Of a stretch of 22,039 nt of DNA, positions 17,696 to 22,039 are shown piece after piece. Within the stretch, counting starts at the first letter, position 1; each line of letters starts with the position of its first letter. The position numbers and the translations under genes were made by a program. Source of the DNA: a virus; IMG/VR virus record IMGVR_UViG_3300034050_000363, positions 1 to 22,039 of that record. The stretch is one strand, 5' to 3'. The notes beneath the pieces are model-generated. The model was not told the DNA's origin. It made no database searches and saw nothing but the letters and a program-made list of their open reading frames with translations.

Positions 17696-19480
17696 CTACA
17701 TAAATCCCATGCTGGAAAGATATTCTTTTATCTCTTCCGTTGGCTTTGGAGGAACAATAAGACTTTCTGAAGCTTCCGCAGCCCTTTCTTTTGTAACAGA
17801 CTTCCAGGAATGAATAGATATTTCTTGATTCAGATTGCGAGGTGTATGAGCTATTGCATTATATACTGCCCCTGTAACGGCATCTGAGAGATCCTTAGAC
17901 CCTTTTCGAGGATGGTCAACCTTCTTATCAGAAACAATTCTTAGCTGACTCATTTCGTCCAAAAGGATTTGAATGTGTGGCATCATAACTCTATCTTCAT
18001 AGACAAGCATGGCTAGATCTTCGTAGTGCTTCTTTCCTACAGACAAAGTATCTGCTTTAATACCTACAGACTTTAATTCTTGCTGGATATCAAATGATTG
18101 CCACCTGTCAAAGGTAACTAAACCAATATCAAATCCTTGTCTACGAAAATCAACAATCCAGTTTTTTACTTCTGATAGATTAACAGGTCCTTCTTTTTGT
18201 GGTTCCCACCAAACAATAGCATCAACAATAACTAGGGGGTGAACCTGAGTGTAATCATTAAAAGTTCTTACCTCTACCCACTTATCCACATGAGATATTG
18301 CTATTGCACATTTGTCGTGCTTTTGAGCAAGGTCAGCATGAAGAAAATATCGAACACCTTCTTTAGGTTGCCATACTGGTTCTATCCTCTTAAAAGAGTC
18401 AATTGGATTGTGTAAGCACATAGACTTCTCTAGCTTTTCTTTTTGCTTAAAGAATGCATCTGACATATAGGATGGCATACAAGCAAATCTTTGCATTGCA
18501 TCTGCATAGTCATCTACAAATGCTCTTTCAAAGTCTTCTATCTTTCTCGTTGGATTAGCTTCCCATGTCGGTCTCTTGATTGCAAAGACCCCAGAAGTTT
18601 TATAAGATTTAATATGATCTTCTTCCCACTCAATAGTGAATTGGTTTTCTGCAAGATCTTCTGGCAAGTCTGGATTAATAATAAAGGTGTGACTCCTTAT
18701 GACAACATCTTTTTCTGCAACAACTGTGTCATATCTTTTTGAAATAAAGTCACCTGGGTATCGGGGAAAAGACAACAAGATTACTTTACCAAAATCTGGA
18801 AATCGTGAATCTACTGAGGCACGGAAGGCTTTGTATATGGCATCACCAGTTTTTGCATTTTCATTTCCAGATGCTGAGTCTTGGGCGAACCCCGATATCT
18901 CATCAAGGATTGCAAGTATCAGGTTTAGTCCTTCGTGACTCTCTCTTTCTGAATGTCCAGAGTAAACAGTAATAGCTTTATCAAACTCAATGCTGTCTAC
19001 CTTTGCGTCATATTTTCCAGCAAACCACGGGGAGCGAGCAATCTTATTCTTAAATCCTTTAAAGAAAACATTCTTTGCTTGCTGGGCATTTACGGCAACG
19101 TTAATAATATCAATAGCATCTCCAGGTGGCTTGCCAAAGTATTGTGCTGGATTTTTTAGACACATTAGCTTATATACAAGATAGGCACACCCAATAGTAG
19201 ATGTATGATCTTTACCACTACCCTTGCCTAGTTGCAGCAACACCTCTGACTTTGTATATTTTTTATAGTGGGCCTTGCCTTCTGCTTCCCCCATAAACCT
19301 AATAAGATCTTCTTCTTTATAGATTTGGCTCATAGCCTCTACAAGATCACGCTGGATCTGTGATAGCTCTGGTTGTTCTAAGTACAGAGGAGCATGAAGA
19401 AAAGTATCTAGATCAACTGGGATTTCTTCAAATGGCTGAGCATCAAGGGCTGAGATAAAATCTGAAAAATCAAGACTCAT
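17696..19480 (-). CDS. terL: Terminase large subunit (TerL)
   Basis: The 594-aa protein has the Walker A motif QLGKGSGKDHTS (84-94), Walker B ILAILDEIS (188-196, Asp193 and catalytic Glu194), and an RNase H-like nuclease domain with FLHADLAQKHD (Asp383), LVTFDRWQS (Asp458) and KGSKDLSDAVTGA (Asp530, Asp533). It powers packaging of DNA into the prohead and cuts the concatemer. Length is normal for the family. It overlaps TerS by 11 nt. The G-x-G-S-G-K-D loop with Asp after Lys is typical of this TerL branch. Confidence 0.95.
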   Translation of the reverse strand: MSLDFSDFISALDAQPFEEIPVDLDTFLHAPLYLEQPELSQIQRDLVEAMSQIYKEEDLIRFMGEAEGKAHYKKYTKSEVLLQLGKGSGKDHTSTIGCAYLVYKLMCLKNPAQYFGKPPGDAIDIINVAVNAQQAKNVFFKGFKNKIARSPWFAGKYDAKVDSIEFDKAITVYSGHSERESHEGLNLILAILDEISGFAQDSASGNENAKTGDAIYKAFRASVDSRFPDFGKVILLSFPRYPGDFISKRYDTVVAEKDVVIRSHTFIINPDLPEDLAENQFTIEWEEDHIKSYKTSGVFAIKRPTWEANPTRKIEDFERAFVDDYADAMQRFACMPSYMSDAFFKQKEKLEKSMCLHNPIDSFKRIEPVWQPKEGVRYFLHADLAQKHDKCAIAISHVDKWVEVRTFNDYTQVHPLVIVDAIVWWEPQKEGPVNLSEVKNWIVDFRRQGFDIGLVTFDRWQSFDIQQELKSVGIKADTLSVGKKHYEDLAMLVYEDRVMMPHIQILLDEMSQLRIVSDKKVDHPRKGSKDLSDAVTGAVYNAIAHTPRNLNQEISIHSWKSVTKERAAEASESLIVPPKPTEEIKEYLSSMGFM

Positions 19481-20000
19481 AAATTACAACAGCCTCTCCA
19501 GATGCACCAGAAATTTCGGTAAGCCTCATCATTACTTCATTACGAATATTTGGGTATTTTGATGCAATGTCTTTTAGAATATCAACAATCAACTCTTGTT
19601 TTCTTTCTTGCTCTAGCAATTGATCTGCTAATTCTTTATTTTCTAAAAGTCCAGCCTTCTGTAGCATGTCTATTCTTTTTCCCTCAATATCAAGAATAAG
19701 TTTGATTGCCGTTGTCTTTGCAGAAAGATTTGCAGTAGTGTTAGCGTCATCGATTACTTCGTATGCTTGTTTAATTAAGTGATTGTAATGTTGATCTGCT
19801 CCAGCAAGGGCTTCCCTAGCCCTGATTCTTACTGCTTCATTGTTTGCCACCATGTTTCTCCACTCATTCAAGAGGGAGAGAACTCTGTTGCGAGGGATGT
19901 TTAATGTTTTAGAAATTGCAGAGGCATCATTACCTTTGATGTACTCTGAGGCTACCGTATTAACTTCTTCTATATGTAGCACTAATTCTTGGCTATCCAT
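19470..20000 (-). CDS. terS: Terminase small subunit-like protein (TerS)
   Basis: The 176-aa protein starts with a short helical region and a helix-turn-helix-like segment (DASAISKTLNIPRNRVLSLL, 25-44), then a long helical region (about 60-165) suited to oligomer formation. AAGGAGC precedes the ATG. Adjacency to TerL, size and a N-terminal DNA-binding region agree with TerS, which marks phage DNA for packaging. The assignment is by context and architecture, since TerS proteins diverge widely. Confidence 0.75.
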   Translation of the reverse strand: MDSQELVLHIEEVNTVASEYIKGNDASAISKTLNIPRNRVLSLLNEWRNMVANNEAVRIRAREALAGADQHYNHLIKQAYEVIDDANTTANLSAKTTAIKLILDIEGKRIDMLQKAGLLENKELADQLLEQERKQELIVDILKDIASKYPNIRNEVMMRLTEISGASGEAVVIYES

Positions 20001-20021
20001 AAAGCTCCTTTATTAGTAACA

Positions 20022-20030
20022 ATTATAGCA
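20022..20030 (-). promoter_or_regulatory. Extended -10 promoter of the terminase operon
   Basis: On the minus strand TGC-TATAAT (the -10 box at 20022-20027) lies 22 nt before the TerS ATG, with AAGGAG between. No clear -35 is seen; the upstream DNA is the arm of the inverted repeat. Confidence 0.5.
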
Positions 20031-20084
20031 GTAGTGGGACGAGTTGTTGTTACCTTAATTTTTATTTGGGTCTCGCCCCACTAC
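20031..20084. repeat. 13-bp inverted repeat before terS (operator, packaging site or hairpin)
   Basis: GTAGTGGGACGAG (20031-20043) and CTCGCCCCACTAC (20072-20084) pair over 13 positions with one G-T, across a 28-nt AT-rich loop. The arms are GC-rich in an AT-rich genome. The right arm (minus-strand sense) abuts the extended -10 of the terS promoter. A second, overlapping repeat GTAACAA/TTGTTAC (20017-20023, 20046-20052) could compete with it. No T run follows on either strand. Confidence 0.65.
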
Positions 20085-20087
20085 GAA

Positions 20088-20627
20088 CTACATGCAATCA
20101 GAATTAAATTGATACCAGTGTTTCTTTCCAGCACTGTGTCTCCACGCTGTAAAGAAAGATCTATCTTGATAATATCTATTCCATTCATGAATTGGCTTAT
20201 CTCTTAACTTTTTAATTTCCTTGGATAAACCATCATTGCTTTTCTTTGATTCTTCTAACATCATCCAAACTAAAGAGTCACGCCAAAAATTATCTAAAAA
20301 TTGGTACGCGCCTCTCGCTGATGATGTTTTGTTTGCTGATCTGTAATTGAAACGTGACTCTCCGTGCATAATACATTCTCTTGTATTTTCCCACTTTGAG
20401 TCATACCATTCACCTTTATAAAGTGATTTTTCGTATCCCATCATGTCTTTAGCATCTTTTGATTTTGCAATTCGATACTCATGACTAGATTTTACGACTT
20501 GATTTGTCGCAGTCGGTGCAGACTTAGCATACACCTGATTGGGGGCAGGCTCAGCGATTGCTGGTAAAGCTGTACTAATAACAATCACCATTCCTAAAAT
20601 GCCTCCTAGCAGTTTCGTTTTCGTCAT
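20088..20627 (-). CDS. Secreted Rpf/transglycosylase-like muralytic protein
   Basis: The 179-aa protein has a Sec signal peptide (about 1-25, cleavage near AIA-EP), a Pro/Ser/Lys-rich linker, and a lysozyme-fold catalytic segment CIMHGESRFNY (85-95, Glu90 as the likely catalytic acid) with SSARGAYQFLDNFW (102-115), the pattern of resuscitation-promoting factor and lytic transglycosylase domains. Cys85 and Cys178 may form a disulfide. It ends RHSAGKKHWYQFNSDCM. It would cut glycan strands outside the membrane, before or during lysis. CAGGAGGAAG precedes the ATG. A CRP/GlxR-like site lies about 60 bp before the predicted transcript start. Confidence 0.8.
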   Translation of the reverse strand: MTKTKLLGGILGMVIVISTALPAIAEPAPNQVYAKSAPTATNQVVKSSHEYRIAKSKDAKDMMGYEKSLYKGEWYDSKWENTRECIMHGESRFNYRSANKTSSARGAYQFLDNFWRDSLVWMMLEESKKSNDGLSKEIKKLRDKPIHEWNRYYQDRSFFTAWRHSAGKKHWYQFNSDCM

Positions 20628-20660
20628 TTCTTCCTCCTGACGGCAACAACATCTATCTAG

Positions 20661-20688
20661 ACTATCATATAAAAGATAGCTGAGTCAA
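20661..20688 (-). promoter_or_regulatory. Promoter of the Rpf-like gene
   Basis: On the minus strand TTGACT (20683-20688), 16-nt spacer, GATAGT (20661-20666), or TAGTCT with an 18-nt spacer. The start near 20652-20654 leaves a leader of about 25 nt with AGGAGG. Confidence 0.5.
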
Positions 20689-20703
20689 CTCTTTAGGTGA
20701 CAC

Positions 20704-20719
20704 TGTGACATTAGTCACT
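20704..20719. promoter_or_regulatory. CRP/GlxR-like binding site upstream of the Rpf-like gene
   Basis: TGTGACATTAGTCACT fits TGTGA-N6-TCACA at all but the last base, and the core GTGAC-ATTA-GTCAC is a perfect palindrome. The central TA of the GlxR form is only partly matched. It overlaps the HNH stop codon and is centred about 58-60 bp before the predicted start, near the class I activator position. CRP/GlxR control of rpf genes is known in Mycobacterium and Corynebacterium; here it is inferred. Confidence 0.5.
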
Positions 20720-21055
20720 AATATTATTTTTTCTATTGTAAGTTCTTTTTCTATGGCAGTTGGAACATACAACGTCACATTTGGCTACTTCTTTTAGTAT
20801 GTCTTCTAAACTAAAATAATCTAGCATTTGTCCGATATTTGAAACTTTATTCCCCCTGGCATGATCAAAGTCCAAGACATAAAATGGATATTTTGTATTA
20901 CAGTCTATGCAGCCAGAGTCTTCTTTCATCTTTCCAAGCATCTGATGAACTTCTCTTTTTTTTGCTGCGGTTCTTTTTTGCGGTTTCTCTTTTTGGTTTT
21001 TGCTGCTGTCAAGAATATTGGGCTGAGCGTATTTTTTAAGCCTATCCTGAGCCAA
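20711..21055 (-). CDS. HNH endonuclease (114 aa)
   Basis: A basic N-terminal part is followed by GCIDCNTKYPFYVLDFDHARG (CxxC knuckle and the DH of the HNH core) and CDVVCSNCHRKRTY (second CxxC and the final H). This is the zinc-stabilised HNH fold. The start is probably TTG 21055, with AAAGGA about 10 nt before it. HNH proteins near terminases often help cut packaged DNA, and a separate 2-kb distance leaves this open; a free-standing homing nuclease is the alternative. Confidence 0.83.
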   Translation of the reverse strand: MAQDRLKKYAQPNILDSSKNQKEKPQKRTAAKKREVHQMLGKMKEDSGCIDCNTKYPFYVLDFDHARGNKVSNIGQMLDYFSLEDILKEVAKCDVVCSNCHRKRTYNRKNNISD

Positions 21056-21057
21056 TT

Positions 21058-21348
21058 TTATGCAGTCCTTTTGTTCTTTCTGCTTTTCTTTGGCATAGGA
21101 TTAATTCTATCAGGTCTGAATGATCTCCATCCAGCAAGCTGACCCCCAATAATTTGAAAGCAATCTATCCACTCTACTCCGCTATCAGTTCTTGCAACGT
21201 GTTCTTTAAACTTAAACTTTGATCCCCACTCACCATGAATCTTTATTGTTTCCCCAACTTCAACCACTCTTCCATCAGGCATTGTGTAGTTAGACTCTCT
21301 TTGATACAGGTAGGCATTAGGAGATAAAACTTCCTTACGCTTAGTCAT
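21058..21348 (-). CDS. Phage hypothetical protein (96 aa)
   Basis: The start is ATG 21348 after GAGGGTACAG; it overlaps the DUF3310 stop. The sequence has DGRVVEVGETIKIHGEWGSK, FKEHVARTDSGVEWIDCFQI and a WRSFRPDRI segment, followed by a strongly basic tail (KKSRKNKR). The beta-rich core with a basic tail suggests nucleic-acid contact. Similar proteins of unknown role occur in actinophages, from memory. Confidence 0.68.
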   Translation of the reverse strand: MTKRKEVLSPNAYLYQRESNYTMPDGRVVEVGETIKIHGEWGSKFKFKEHVARTDSGVEWIDCFQIIGGQLAGWRSFRPDRINPMPKKSRKNKRTA

Positions 21349-21547
21349 TCTGTACCCTCGCAATCTCTCTGTTAATATACCAAACTGCCTTCTCAAGGTC
21401 TTCTACCTTCTTGCCCTTGAGTTCAGATCTTAGTATATATTTTATAGCATTCCCTAAACAGAATCCCATGTGTTCTGTAATCTGTATTGTTTCTATTCCA
21501 GATGGGTGAGATGTGTAATGCGGTGGGTGGTTTACCATGTCTGTCAT
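21341..21547 (-). CDS. DUF3310 protein (68 aa)
   Basis: The start is ATG 21547, overlapping the TGA of the HTH gene (ATGA); the longer frame to 21604 would run inside that gene. The product reads VNHPPHYTSHPSGIETIQIT, then LGNAIKYILRSELKGKKVEDL and a terminal helix. VNHPxHY and GNAxKYxxR are the signature of DUF3310, a small phage family of unknown function common near replication and nucleotide genes. Confidence 0.9.
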   Translation of the reverse strand: MTDMVNHPPHYTSHPSGIETIQITEHMGFCLGNAIKYILRSELKGKKVEDLEKAVWYINREIARVQND

Positions 21548-21693
21548 TTTCTTAACCCCATTTTCTTTAGTTGGCGATATATCAATTGTACACTTACCCC
21601 GCACTCTTTAGCAATATCCTCTGGAGACTTTTTATCCATGACATACCTCTTTTTCATAAATGCTTCAGAGAGATGCAATCCTTTGCTCCTCAT
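21544..21693 (-). CDS. Helix-turn-helix microprotein (49 aa)
   Basis: The segment MDKKSPEDIAKECGVSVQLI followed by YRQLKKMGLRK is a compact helix-turn-helix: helix, turn around CGVS, recognition helix. The length matches minimal HTH proteins with a basic N-terminal part. It overlaps both neighbours by ATGA. Probably a DNA-binding regulator or an accessory to the DUF3310/RuvC group. Confidence 0.72.
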   Translation of the reverse strand: MRSKGLHLSEAFMKKRYVMDKKSPEDIAKECGVSVQLIYRQLKKMGLRK

Positions 21694-22039
21694 TGTTTAA
21701 CAACCTTGTCCCAGTTATCTAAAGAAAACATCCCAATACCAATCGCATCGGCTACATCGTTATCTGTTACTTCTATAGAGTATTTTTTATTTACGATATC
21801 TATGGTTCTGTTCTTTCTGATATCTCTTTCTTTTGCTTTATACCATGCTGCTGACTTCCCTGGATTTTGATTTTTGATAAAATCTTTTTCTTCTTTCTTT
21901 ATAAGAGGATTACCGATATATGATTGCCAAGAAATTGGAGCAACAGAATGTACTTGATTTACCCCAGACATAGTTGCACCAGCAATGAGGGCTCCTTGGC
22001 TTAGAGCTAAGTTTGCTGCAACCATGGGACTATTAGCAA
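21690..22039 (-). CDS. RuvC-like Holliday junction resolvase (5' end outside window)
   Basis: The frame is open to the window end, so the N-terminus with the first catalytic acidic residues is missing. The visible part has ANSPMVAANLALSQGALIAG, a RuvC-like helix and strand, SWQSYIGNP, and VTDNDVADAIGIGMFS near the end, where the DxxDA-type acidic residues of RuvC nucleases lie. It would resolve branched DNA before packaging. It is coupled to the HTH gene by ATGA. Confidence 0.8.
   Translation of the reverse strand, partial: ANSPMVAANLALSQGALIAGATMSGVNQVHSVAPISWQSYIGNPLIKKEEKDFIKNQNPGKSAAWYKAKERDIRKNRTIDIVNKKYSIEVTDNDVADAIGIGMFSLDNWDKVVKQ

Noticed and set aside
20031-20084. Inverted repeat as an intrinsic terminator
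   Set aside because: No T run follows on either strand and the loop is 28 nt; operator or packaging site is more likely.

Overview
The window is a piece of a tailed double-stranded DNA phage (Caudoviricetes) genome that most likely infects a low-GC actinobacterium. Phage identity rests on a large terminase (17696-19480), a small terminase, an endolysin, prohead-type proteins, an HNH nuclease, a RuvC-like resolvase and many tiny translationally coupled genes. The actinobacterial host is inferred from a WhiB-type Fe-S regulator, a DUF7455-type protein, an Rpf-like secreted muralytic protein, a sortase on a Pro-Thr stalk, and several promoters whose -10 box sits 5-7 nt before the ATG (leaderless mRNAs, common in Actinobacteria). 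The base composition is AT-rich. A freshwater Nanopelagicales-type host is a guess, not shown.

Layout. Positions 2-334 (+) hold the C-terminal end of an HslV/proteasome-like Ntn-hydrolase. Positions 335-816 are a non-coding, very AT-rich region between convergent genes, with 10-bp-phased repeats. Positions 817-4646 (all -) hold a chain of very small, often Cys/His-rich proteins coupled by TAATG/ATGA overlaps, with a clan GH-A glycoside hydrolase and an FmdB-type zinc ribbon among them; a near-consensus promoter and tRNA-Asn lie upstream. Positions 4802-8154 (-) are a glycan cassette: GT-B transferase, GT-A transferase, FkbM methyltransferase and a CgeB-like transferase. Positions 8234-10301 (-) hold a coiled-coil membrane protein, a decayed sortase remnant, a higher-GC secreted protein and a stalked sortase. 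Positions 10483-12052 hold tRNA-Thr, a DUF7455 protein, a divergent plus-strand pair (cytidylyltransferase plus glycosyltransferase-like) and tRNAs Tyr, Arg and Gly. Positions 12061-15397 (-) hold small proteins, a GT60-like transferase, WhiB and a SLOG-like protein. Positions 15424-20627 (-) are the packaging, head and lysis block: prohead-associated proteins, endolysin, holin-like protein, TerL, TerS and the Rpf-like protein. Positions 20711-22039 (-) hold HNH, DUF3310, a HTH protein and a RuvC-like resolvase that runs off the edge.

How the genes may work together. The window is rich in functions acting on the cell envelope and surface glycans: at least five glycosyltransferase-like proteins, a sugar-nucleotide-forming cytidylyltransferase, a glycoside hydrolase, a sortase, a secreted protein, an Rpf-like enzyme and an endolysin. 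Two sites resembling the actinobacterial CRP/GlxR box lie upstream of the sortase operon and of the Rpf-like gene, which suggests host cAMP-type control of the two exported envelope loci. This is the most interesting hypothesis here. All functions are assigned by reading motifs; no database search was run.
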